From Reyranella sp. (GTDB lineage: Bacteria > Pseudomonadota > Alphaproteobacteria > Reyranellales > Reyranellaceae), in contig JAIEOV010000017.1 of assembly GCA_019750135.1 (NCBI GenBank), positions 1 through 64,000 of the forward strand: a stretch of DNA of 64,000 bases, given 5' to 3'. The position numbers and the translations under genes are program-made. The number at the start of each line of letters is the position of its first letter. Within the stretch, counting starts at the first letter, position 1. The notes under the pieces were generated by a model that did not search any database, was not told the origin of the DNA, and worked only from the letters and a program-made list of their open reading frames with translations. Shown here one piece after another: positions 25,130-32,538 of the stretch.

Positions 25130-25978
25130 ATGTCGCCGCTGATCGGCCTGCTCCGCCTTGCGCGTCCGAAGCAGTGGATAAAGAACACCTTCGTGCTGGC
25201 GCCGCTGGTGTTTGCCCGGGAGTTCGCGCATCCCGACTCCATCATCAATGCGCTGATTGCGTTCGGGCTGTTCTGCGTGGCCTCGTCCGCGACCTACATC
25301 CTGAACGACCTCCGCGACATCGACCGCGACCGCAGCCATCCGACCAAGCGCTACTCCCGACCGCTAGCGGCCGGCACCGTCTCGCCACGCGCGGCGATCG
25401 GTCTGCTGATCGCCTGCTATTGCGTGCTTGTCGCCGGATGGCTCTGGTCGGTGGATACCATGCTGGCGATCTTCGCCTACCTGGCGTTGAACGTGGCCTA
25501 TACCTACTGGCTGAAGCACCAGCCGGTGCTCGACCTCTTCTCGATCGCCACCGGCTTCGTGCTGCGCACCTATGCCGGCGCGCTTGCGCTGGCCGTGCCG
25601 CTGTCGAGCTGGATGGCGATCACCACGCTCTGCCTGGCGCTCTATCTGGCGGCCATCAAACGGCGGCAGGAACTGGCGAGCAACGGCGCCGAAAGCCGCG
25701 AGGTGCTACGCACCTACTCCGCGGCGCTGATCGACCGCTATGCCGAGATGTCGGCAACCGGCGCCCTGATCTTCTACAGCCTGTTCGTGATGTCGGCCAA
25801 CGCCAGGCTTGCCGCCACGATCCCCTTGGTCATCTTCGGCCTCTACCGCTACTGGTATGTCGTCGAGCGTCTGGGCGGCGGCGAATCGCCGACCGATGCG
25901 GTGCTGTCGGACTGGCCGCTCGCCCTCGCCATCGTCATCTGGATCGGCGTCTGCGTGGCGGTCCTGCTGCCCGGCTAG
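25130..25978 (+). CDS. UbiA-type polyprenyl-phosphate phosphoribosyltransferase (DPPR synthase-like)
   Basis: A 282-residue protein with about nine membrane helices and the UbiA prenyltransferase signature (RPKQWIKNTFVLAPLVF, then NDLRDIDRDRSHPTKRYSRP, whose Asp residues bind Mg). The RPKQWIKN start and YSRPLAAG are the pattern seen in decaprenyl-phosphate phosphoribosyltransferase. That enzyme joins PRPP to the polyprenyl phosphate as the first step of arabinofuranose-donor synthesis. Neighbouring DprE1 and DprE2 homologues strongly support this over quinone biosynthesis. The gene is divergent from GtrA-dprE1-dprE2, and its stop overlaps the stop of the convergent phosphatase gene. No obvious ribosome-binding site precedes the ATG. 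Confidence 0.85.
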   Translation: MSPLIGLLRLARPKQWIKNTFVLAPLVFAREFAHPDSIINALIAFGLFCVASSATYILNDLRDIDRDRSHPTKRYSRPLAAGTVSPRAAIGLLIACYCVLVAGWLWSVDTMLAIFAYLALNVAYTYWLKHQPVLDLFSIATGFVLRTYAGALALAVPLSSWMAITTLCLALYLAAIKRRQELASNGAESREVLRTYSAALIDRYAEMSATGALIFYSLFVMSANARLAATIPLVIFGLYRYWYVVERLGGGESPTDAVLSDWPLALAIVIWIGVCVAVLLPG

Positions 25979-26748
25979 ACGTCCAAGGTCGACATGAACT
26001 GACGCTGCGTCCCGCGCAGCACCAGGCATGTCAGCCTGCCGCTCACGAACGCGCCGGTATCGACGTTGATGCGATGGCCGAGGTCCTGCGGCAGGTCGCA
26101 GATCGTATGGCCATGCACCACCACCTTGCCCGGCAGGGCCGCCCGAGCGCGCAGGAATTCGTCACGGATCCAGAGCAAGTCCGCCGGGTGCTGCTTCTCT
26201 AGGCTGACGCCCGGCCGCACGCCGGCATGGACGAAGACATAGTCGCCCACGGTGCAGTGCAAGGTGCAGTCACGGTAGAAAGCGAGATGCGCCTGTGGCA
26301 CCGCAGCCGCCAGCGCGCTGCGCAACTCAGCGGCACGCTGCGGCGTATCCGGATAGCGCTTGAGCGGCACGCCATAGGACAACAGCGTCTCCAGGCCGCC
26401 ATAGGAGAGCCAATCCAGGCCGTCGCTGCGCCCGTCCACGAAGTCGAGCAGCGCCTCCTCGTGATTGCCCAGCAGGCGCGTTGTCGTGAAACCCGACAGC
26501 GGGTCGCGGAGCAGCCGCTCGACCACGCCACGGCTGCAAGGGCCTCGATCGATGTAGTCGCCCAGGAAGATCAGGCTGCGTTGGGTGTCCTCGCCATGCC
26601 GCGTCGCCTCCTCGGCGATGCGGGCCAGCAGCACCTCGAGCAGGTCGGCCCGACCGTGAATATCGCCGACAACGTAAACGGCGTTGCCAGCAGGAACAGA
26701 CGGCGGCTCAGCCGGCGGAGGCGCTCGTCCGAACCACCGTGACCAGAT
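25975..26748 (-). CDS. PPP-family metallophosphatase without a standard start codon
   Basis: The protein has every PPP metal motif: VVGDIHGRAD, FLGDYIDRGP, LLGNHEE, FVHAG and VHGHT. Bacterial relatives are serine/threonine or tyrosine phosphatases or diadenosine-tetraphosphate hydrolases. The ORF track begins at the GTG at 26634, but that start would remove the first metal motif, GDIHG. Reading upstream in frame, the sequence IWSRWFGRAPPPAEPPS looks like a genuine N-terminus, yet no ATG, GTG or TTG occurs before the in-frame Wzc stop (TAG, 26769-26767). I mark the ATC at 26748 as the likely position of a non-standard or mutated start. The context suggests it acts on Wzc or other phosphorylated export proteins. 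Confidence 0.75.
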   Translation of the reverse strand: MWSRWFGRAPPPAEPPSVPAGNAVYVVGDIHGRADLLEVLLARIAEEATRHGEDTQRSLIFLGDYIDRGPCSRGVVERLLRDPLSGFTTTRLLGNHEEALLDFVDGRSDGLDWLSYGGLETLLSYGVPLKRYPDTPQRAAELRSALAAAVPQAHLAFYRDCTLHCTVGDYVFVHAGVRPGVSLEKQHPADLLWIRDEFLRARAALPGKVVVHGHTICDLPQDLGHRINVDTGAFVSGRLTCLVLRGTQRQFMSTLDV

Positions 26749-26766
26749 CCGAGGCGTGGGCCGCCC

Positions 26767-29148
26767 CTACCGCTTAGCCAGCGTCAGTGGCGGACGCCCG
26801 GCGGGAGCCGGCGGCTCGGCGACCGAACCATAGTAGCCGCGGTAGCGCGAGTAGTAGTCGCCGTGGTCGCCGTAGCCGTAGCGGGCGTGCTTGGCGAGGT
26901 TGACTCGGTTGATGACGATGCCGACGTGACTGCTGACGCCCAGCAAGGCGGCGATCGCCGTCTTGACCACCTCGCGAGGCGTCTTGGCCCACTGCACGAT
27001 GAACACCGTGTAGTCGGCAAGACGGGCGATAATGCGGGCGTCGGACACCGCCATGACCGGCGGGCCGTCGAGGATCACGAGGTCGTAGCGTTCCGAGAAG
27101 GTCGCAAGCGCGGCCTTCATGGCGTGCGATTCGAGGATTTCCGGTGCGTTCGGTGTGTTCGGCCGGGCCAGGATGTAGTCGACGCCCGAATTGTCGTGCC
27201 GCTTGGTGCACTCCTCCAGGGTCTTCAGGCCCATCAAATAGTCGTCGATGGTGCCGCCACGGTCCTTCAGGCCGAGCGCGGCCGACATCCTGGCCTGGCG
27301 CAGGTCGAGATCGACGATCAGGACGCGCCGCGAAGCGTTCATCTTGGTGAGCAGGCCGCCCAAGGCGGCGACGAAAGTGGTCTTGCCTTCGCTCGGCGTC
27401 GAGGAGGTGACGGCGATGACGCGCGGCGGCCGATCGAGGCTGCCCAGGCTGATGGCGGTGAACACCGCCCGGATGGCTTCGCCCGCCGGCGACGTGTTGT
27501 TCTCCAGCACATGGGTGACCACGTTGGAGCGTTGCGCGGCCGCACCCTTTACCTCGGGCACCATGCCCAGCACGCCGACACCGGTCGCGTCCTCGACCTG
27601 GGCGGCCGAGCGGAACACGCGGTCGAGCTTCTCGGCGGCGACGGCGCCCGCCATGCCGAGCAGGCAGCCGATCACGAAGGCCGCCATCAGACCCGTCTTG
27701 TAGTTGGGCGAGGAAGGCGCGCCCGACGGCTGGGCATAGGCCAGGATGCGCGCGTCGGCGCGCTGGATGTCCTGCTGCTCACGCAGTTCCTTGAAGCGCG
27801 TCAGGAAGCTCTCGTAGAGGGTGCGGTTCGACTGGGCCTCGCGCTCGAGCTGCTTCTGCTCGGCTTCGTACTGGCTCGCCGTGCCGGAGACGACGGCCGC
27901 CTTGTCGACCAGCTCCTTGAGCTCGTCCTCCTCGGCCTTGGCCGCATCGAGCTCGGCGCGCACCGCGAGGGTGATGCGCTGGGTCTCGCTCAGGAAGCGG
28001 GCGCGGACCGAGGCGAGCTCGTTGCGGGCCTGCATGATCTTGGGATGGTTGTCGCCCAGCGTCGCCGACAGCTCGGCCATCTTGCGGTTGAGCTCGACGT
28101 CCTGGATGCGGAGCGCCGCCAAGGTGGTGTTGCCCGACACTTCGGCGATGTTGGCGATCTCGCCGGGATTGAGGCTTGCCTTGCTGAGCGCCACCAGGCG
28201 CGCCTCGCGCTCGATGCGCTTGGTGCGGGCGGCGACGTACTTGCCGTTGAGTTCCGACAGCGTCTGGGTCGAGACGGTGCCCTCTGGGCTCCCGGCGAGG
28301 CCCTTGTCCCGGCGATAGGAGGCGACCGCCTCTTCGGCGACCTGCAGGTTGCGGCGCAGCTCGGCCAGGCGCTGCTCCAGCCACTCGGTGGCGCGCCGGT
28401 TGGCCTCGTTCTTGGTGTCGATCTGGTCGGCGAGATAAGCCTCGGCCAGAGCGTTGGCGATGCGCGCCGACATCGCGCCGTCGGGGCTCTCGACGGTGAT
28501 CAGGATCACGTAGGTACGTCCCAGCAACGAGACGTTGAGGCCGCCGGCAACGGCACCGATCGCCGCACGACGGCGCGGATCGCTCTCCTCGGCGGCGCGG
28601 CTGGAGCGTGCCGGCTGCCCCTGTTGCGCCTGCTGCGGCTTGGGCGCAGGCGCCAGCAGGGTCGAGATGCCGGTGGCCCACAGCTCGCGCAGCGGCGCGA
28701 AGGCCGAGTCGATGAAGCCCGGCGGCTTGGAACCATTGAAATCCGGATTGTTCGCCAATCCCAACTTGTCGACGACGCGGCCGATCAGGAACTCCGACTG
28801 GATGACCTCGAGCTCGCTCTGGATGGCGCCGAGGTTCATGGTGTCGACGCCCGACAGCGCCGCTTCGGTGCTGACAACCTTGAAGGTACGCGTGTCGAGC
28901 AGCAGCCGCGCCGAGGCTTTGTACATCGGCGTAGCCTGAGCGATGATCAGGGCCATCAACGCAACAGCGACGAGGCCGCAGCCGACGATCAACGCCTTGC
29001 GGCGGTTGAGCAGGCGCAACCACTCCCACAGCTGGTCCGGGGCTTCGCTCGGGCGAACGGGCGCCAGCACGCCAGGCTCGGAAGCCGGGACGATCCGGTT
29101 TATGGCCGCATCATCAGCGATCTGGTCGCTCCTAGGAAACGATCCCAT
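26767..29148 (-). CDS. Wzc-type chain-length regulator and BY-kinase
   Basis: A 793-residue protein. It has an N-terminal Wzz domain with a membrane helix near residue 65, a long coiled-coil periplasmic region, a second helix near residue 510, and a cytoplasmic tyrosine kinase. The kinase has Walker A SSTPSEGKTTF, Walker A' VLIVDLDLRQ and Walker B DLVILDGPPV. The C-terminus has a tyrosine cluster (GYGDHGDYYSRYRGYYGS, seven Tyr counting the one just before it) for autophosphorylation. It controls polymer length and export together with Wza and Wzy. The start ATG at 29148 has GGAG upstream. It is followed by the phosphatase gene in the same reading frame, separated by a TAG. Confidence 0.92.
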   Translation of the reverse strand: MGSFPRSDQIADDAAINRIVPASEPGVLAPVRPSEAPDQLWEWLRLLNRRKALIVGCGLVAVALMALIIAQATPMYKASARLLLDTRTFKVVSTEAALSGVDTMNLGAIQSELEVIQSEFLIGRVVDKLGLANNPDFNGSKPPGFIDSAFAPLRELWATGISTLLAPAPKPQQAQQGQPARSSRAAEESDPRRRAAIGAVAGGLNVSLLGRTYVILITVESPDGAMSARIANALAEAYLADQIDTKNEANRRATEWLEQRLAELRRNLQVAEEAVASYRRDKGLAGSPEGTVSTQTLSELNGKYVAARTKRIEREARLVALSKASLNPGEIANIAEVSGNTTLAALRIQDVELNRKMAELSATLGDNHPKIMQARNELASVRARFLSETQRITLAVRAELDAAKAEEDELKELVDKAAVVSGTASQYEAEQKQLEREAQSNRTLYESFLTRFKELREQQDIQRADARILAYAQPSGAPSSPNYKTGLMAAFVIGCLLGMAGAVAAEKLDRVFRSAAQVEDATGVGVLGMVPEVKGAAAQRSNVVTHVLENNTSPAGEAIRAVFTAISLGSLDRPPRVIAVTSSTPSEGKTTFVAALGGLLTKMNASRRVLIVDLDLRQARMSAALGLKDRGGTIDDYLMGLKTLEECTKRHDNSGVDYILARPNTPNAPEILESHAMKAALATFSERYDLVILDGPPVMAVSDARIIARLADYTVFIVQWAKTPREVVKTAIAALLGVSSHVGIVINRVNLAKHARYGYGDHGDYYSRYRGYYGSVAEPPAPAGRPPLTLAKR

Positions 29149-29302
29149 CCCAATTTACTCCGCGACAAAGTATACGCGCGACGACACCCGCACACGACAT
29201 TCCGTGGCGCCTTTTCGGGCACCACGGTTTACCTTCCCAACAACCCAGGCGATCCCACACCGCCTGCCCCAAATACGCCTACTCCACTACGCTAAGTCCG
29301 GA

Positions 29303-29932
29303 TCAGAACCACCGCTCCGGGACCCGAAGGATGTCGCCCGGCCCCACCGGGCTATCCTCGGTCACGGTTTCTTCCATGCCGATGGTCTGATTGAACCGCT
29401 GAATCGTCATACGCGTCTTGGACGCCCGACGCGTAAACCCTCCTGCGATGGCCACGGCCTGGGCCACATTTATCCCCGAAACGAAGGGAAATGAGCCGGG
29501 CCGACCTACCTCACCGAGAACGTAAAACGGCCGGCGCGCGACCAAGTCAACACTCAATCTCGCCACCCTCAGGAGCCCGTCGGCCCGATACCGCGTGCGC
29601 AGCAACTCCTCGATCTCGGCCGTGGTCATGCCGACAACCGAAACCCGGCCCGCCATGCGCGGCGAGATCACGCCCGCCGAATCGACCTCGTATTCGCCGG
29701 AGAGCTCGGGATCGGAGAGCACGACGACCCGGAGACGGTCTCCTGGCGCAACTCGGTATTCCGCCATCCGGATGGTCTGGGTGACCTGCGACGGCTGCTG
29801 CAGGGTGTTGACCGTCATCGGCGGCTGCGGATCGCAGGCAACGACACTCAACGACAACACGACGCCGAGCGCCGGCATCAGCAGCCGGCGATACAGCGCG
29901 ACCAAGAGATGGGACAGGGCTGAAATTCGCAT
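29303..29932 (-). CDS. Short Wza-type polysaccharide export lipoprotein (second copy)
   Basis: The 209-residue product has a lipoprotein signal (VVLSLSVVAC, Cys33). A polysaccharide-export domain (YRVAPGDRLRVVVLSDPELSG) and one SLBB-like segment (VLGEVGRPGSFPF) follow. It is much shorter than the copy at 1893-3083 and lacks the extra domains of classical Wza. It lies between the barrel gene and the BY-kinase gene, so it probably forms the outer-membrane export complex with the barrel at 29943-31298. The start ATG at 29932 lies 10 bases after the barrel stop. Confidence 0.88.
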   Translation of the reverse strand: MRISALSHLLVALYRRLLMPALGVVLSLSVVACDPQPPMTVNTLQQPSQVTQTIRMAEYRVAPGDRLRVVVLSDPELSGEYEVDSAGVISPRMAGRVSVVGMTTAEIEELLRTRYRADGLLRVARLSVDLVARRPFYVLGEVGRPGSFPFVSGINVAQAVAIAGGFTRRASKTRMTIQRFNQTIGMEETVTEDSPVGPGDILRVPERWF

Positions 29933-29942
29933 ACTCACGACA

Positions 29943-31298
29943 TCACCGCTTGGCGACCAGCCGAATGGAGAACAAGTTGCGGGTGAATTGCGGCCCGCCG
30001 CCCGCCACGTCGGTGGACGTGCCCTGGCTGTACTCGTAGACCGGCCCAATCGAATACTGCGGCCGCACCTCGTAAAGCAGGCCGATCGACGCCTTGATGA
30101 AGGTGTCGGTGCGCGGACTGACGCCGGCAACGCCCGGGGCCGGCGTATAGGCCGCCTGATTGTAGGACAGGCCGCCAACGGCCTTCCATGGATAGTGGAT
30201 GTCGTAAATGAAGTCGACGCCGACCACCGTGGAGACGTAGTTCTGGTAGTTGCTCAAAGCCGATTCGTTGATCGTCCGGTTTATCGCCGGACGCAGCGTC
30301 AGCGGCTCGTAGCCGTTCCAACTGCCGACAAGGCTGAAGATGAACGCCGAGGTCGTTGTTCCCGCCGTGGTGTAGTTTTGACTGGTTGTGCCTATTGCAC
30401 CCTCGAGCTTGCTCTTGGGTCCGGGGGTCCACGTTGCACCTGCATTGACGGTCCAGCCTTGCGAATCGCGCTGTTGGCCTGCAATGTTGATCGTCTCGAC
30501 GTAGACGCGTTGGTTCATAGAAGGTGCGATGAAGAACGACAGGTTGTCGGACACTTCGTAGCCGACGCGGAACCTCTCCTCGTACTCGGTGAGGTTGCGG
30601 CTGGCGGCCGGCAAGCCCAGGGAAGTGATGGTGCTGTAATCGTAGTACCAATACTTCGTGGCCGAGGCCGCCAACTCGTAGAATAGCCGACTGAAACGAT
30701 GATTGAATCCCAATTCAACTGGCATGGAATCGGCGACGGTCGGTGCCTGGGCAAACGACACGTTCGGCGTGCCAAGGGCCTCAGTACTGCGCCGAAAGGC
30801 AACTAGACCAGTCGCATACATGTCGTAGCGGATGTCCAGCCTGCCATCGACCTGCAACAGATAGTTCTGATAGTTCTGAGTTGACGCGGCAGGGTAGAAA
30901 CCGAAACCGCCAGACGCCAGCAGGCGCACCTGATGGCGAATCCATTCCGAACGCAGCTCGAGCTGCGGCCTCACCACCACGAACGATGAGCCGACGGTCG
31001 GCGCCGGCGTCGCAAATACGTTGTCGTCGTAGCCGGTGAGCAACGTGAGCTCCGGATAGAGCGTGAAGGCGCCGACGCTGATACCGAGCTCGTTGGCGCC
31101 GTCGTTTCTCGAGCCAGCCGCCGGCACAGATGTCGACGCGTCAGGCAAGTCGAGTTGCGGCGTCTGCTGATCGAGCGTCTGCCTCGCCGGCGACGGCGTG
31201 TCGACCTGAGCGTGCGCCACCGAGGCGGCACAGGACATCAGCACCCAGCCCACGACGGGAGACCAGATCAGTTGTACGCGGGACGCACGAATCGTCAT
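29943..31298 (-). CDS. Outer-membrane beta-barrel protein (BBP2/DUF2320-like), second copy
   Basis: A 451-residue protein with a signal peptide ending SCAASVAHAQ. A barrel region rich in alternating Tyr/Phe/Trp strands follows (LTLLTGYDDNVFATP, GGFGFYPAAS, YSIGPVYEYSQG). It resembles the barrel at 13798-15126 in order and motifs (DDNVFAT versus NDNIYAT, GGFGFY in both, DGRLDI in both), so they look like diverged paralogues. The start ATG at 31298 is chosen because the signal peptide begins there; the ORF-track start is 53 codons upstream. It sits in the unit with the repeat protein, Wza2 and Wzc. Confidence 0.85.
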   Translation of the reverse strand: MTIRASRVQLIWSPVVGWVLMSCAASVAHAQVDTPSPARQTLDQQTPQLDLPDASTSVPAAGSRNDGANELGISVGAFTLYPELTLLTGYDDNVFATPAPTVGSSFVVVRPQLELRSEWIRHQVRLLASGGFGFYPAASTQNYQNYLLQVDGRLDIRYDMYATGLVAFRRSTEALGTPNVSFAQAPTVADSMPVELGFNHRFSRLFYELAASATKYWYYDYSTITSLGLPAASRNLTEYEERFRVGYEVSDNLSFFIAPSMNQRVYVETINIAGQQRDSQGWTVNAGATWTPGPKSKLEGAIGTTSQNYTTAGTTTSAFIFSLVGSWNGYEPLTLRPAINRTINESALSNYQNYVSTVVGVDFIYDIHYPWKAVGGLSYNQAAYTPAPGVAGVSPRTDTFIKASIGLLYEVRPQYSIGPVYEYSQGTSTDVAGGGPQFTRNLFSIRLVAKR

Positions 31299-31368
31299 GG
31301 AACTGGCAGACCATCCCGGCAACGGACCAAGCGTCGGCTGGAAGAAGCTGTATCCCAATCCGTGAACG

Positions 31369-32142
31369 TTACGACCGGCTGACATAGTTGATCGGATTTG
31401 TCGGGACCGGAGCCGAATTGGGGGACGGTCCACCACCACCGCCGCTGCCACCACCACCGCCCGTCGGTGTGCTTGTTGTTGTCGTCGTTGTCGGGCTCGA
31501 GCCCGACGGCGTCTGAGCCTGCGGACCCGTCAGCGTATCGACCAGGGTCGAGAGCGCACTGGGGCTCAGATTGCCGCCGCCTACCAGCTGGGACAGGAGC
31601 TGATTCACCGTTGCCGCATCGCCGCTCGTCAGCGTGGCGACCTGCCCCGGCGTCAGCACCAGGCCGGGTGGCCCTACGGGCGCTGCCCCCGTTGGAGCCA
31701 ACATGTTCGGCACCGACAGCGCGGTCGGCATGATCGCGACCAGCGGCGCGGCGTTCTGCAACGGCCCAGCGTTCTGCAGCGGCCCGGCACTCTGCAGCGG
31801 CCCCGCGCTCTGCAACGGACCGGCGCTCTGCAACGGACCGGCACTCTGCAAAGGACCGGCCCCTTGCAGCGGGCCGGCACCCTGCAATGGGCCGGAGCCT
31901 TGGAGCGGGCCGGCGCCCTGCAGCGGATTGCCATCCTGCTGCTGATCGCTGCCCGGACCTGACGACGCGCTGGGGCCAACACCTTGCAGCGGTCCGGCAC
32001 CTTGCAATGGTCCCGATCCCTGGAGCGGACCAAGCTGCCGCTGCTGGTTCCCCTGGTCCGCAGGCCCTTGCGCGTGCACCTGCGCTGCCCACAGCAGCGA
32101 TGCCAGAGCAATACACTGCGCCTGGAATGCAATTTTAGTCAT
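31369..32142 (-). CDS. Secreted low-complexity protein with hexapeptide A-G-P-L-Q-x repeats
   Basis: The 257-residue product has a signal peptide (KIAFQAQCIALASLLWAAQVHAQ). Twelve GPLQ repeats follow (units such as AGPLQG, AGPLQS, AGPLQN), broken by a SDQQQD segment. A short globular-looking part (PGLVLTPGQVATLTSGDAA) and a Thr/Gly/Ser-rich tail with polyglycine come after. I know no family for it. It is the first gene of the barrel-Wza2-Wzc unit, so it may be a secreted or surface accessory of polysaccharide export. The start ATG at 32142 (GGGGT upstream) is chosen because the signal peptide begins there; an ATG at 32325 with GAGG is possible but would bury the signal peptide. Confidence 0.7.
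   Translation of the reverse strand: MTKIAFQAQCIALASLLWAAQVHAQGPADQGNQQRQLGPLQGSGPLQGAGPLQGVGPSASSGPGSDQQQDGNPLQGAGPLQGSGPLQGAGPLQGAGPLQSAGPLQSAGPLQSAGPLQSAGPLQNAGPLQNAAPLVAIMPTALSVPNMLAPTGAAPVGPPGLVLTPGQVATLTSGDAATVNQLLSQLVGGGNLSPSALSTLVDTLTGPQAQTPSGSSPTTTTTTSTPTGGGGGSGGGGGPSPNSAPVPTNPINYVSRS
31753..32034 (-). repeat. Tandem 18-bp repeats coding for the GPLQ hexapeptides
   Basis: Inside the repeat protein an 18-base unit (plus strand like CTCTGCAACGGACCGGCG) recurs about twelve times, interrupted once. Copies differ mainly at the last position of the hexapeptide (G, S or N). Such arrays change length by slippage or recombination, so copy number may differ between strains. Confidence 0.85.
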
Positions 32143-32538
32143 GTACCCCAGCCCCACCGCTCGGCCCCCAAGCTGCAGCTCTGAATTGATCGCTGACACC
32201 GCTTGGCCCGTTCGATCATCTCGCGAAACGGCCCCGCCAAGCTGGCGCGCAAAATACCGAAATGCACGCCGTACGCCAAGACCTGGGTGATTCGGGACTT
32301 CGAGAGGGCTTTTGCTGATTTTCATTGTGGAGCCTCAAAGGGCCAAGCTGAACGCAGGCGTATTATACGCTGCTTTTGGGCCAAAAGCCGCCCGCGAGCG
32401 CCGGCTGTAGTGATATCAAAATTAACTGCAGCGTCAACGCAGTAAATAAAAGAATTGTATCTGACAACAAAATATCACTATTTCAATGTCTTACCAAATA
32501 AATCGAAAGCTATTTCGTAGCTAAATCGTCGTATGCCC
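32143..32538. other. AT-rich control region upstream of the export unit
   Basis: About 396 bases without a convincing gene. The part from about 32300 to 32538 is strikingly AT-rich compared with the rest of the window, with runs such as TAAATAAAAGAATTG. It holds two perfect palindromes (32358-32388). It is also where the convergent-facing GT4 gene (32539) ends. It probably contains the promoter of the repeat protein-barrel-Wza2-Wzc unit and may be silenced or activated by a nucleoid or EPS regulator. Confidence 0.6.
32358..32388. promoter_or_regulatory. Two adjacent perfect palindromes, candidate operator
   Basis: GCGTAT-T-ATACGC (32358-32370) is followed after one base by GCTTTTGG-G-CCAAAAGC (32372-32388). 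Both are perfect inverted repeats with a one-base centre, so they suit binding of dimeric regulators better than RNA hairpins. The first contains TATAAT on the minus strand, a perfect -10 hexamer for the leftward export unit, but no good -35 is seen 16-18 bases upstream. They lie 216-246 bases before the repeat-protein start. Confidence 0.5.

Noticed and set aside
26863-29295. 810-residue plus-strand ORF
   Set aside because: It is antisense to the Wzc gene and shows no domain; the kinase on the other strand has all its motifs.
31753-32034. CRISPR array
   Set aside because: The repeat is an in-frame 18-base coding unit without spacers, so it is a protein repeat, not CRISPR.
32362-32367. TATAAT on the minus strand as a complete promoter
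   Set aside because: No acceptable -35 hexamer lies 16-18 bases upstream, and the TATAAT is part of a palindrome; I report it only as a candidate regulatory site.
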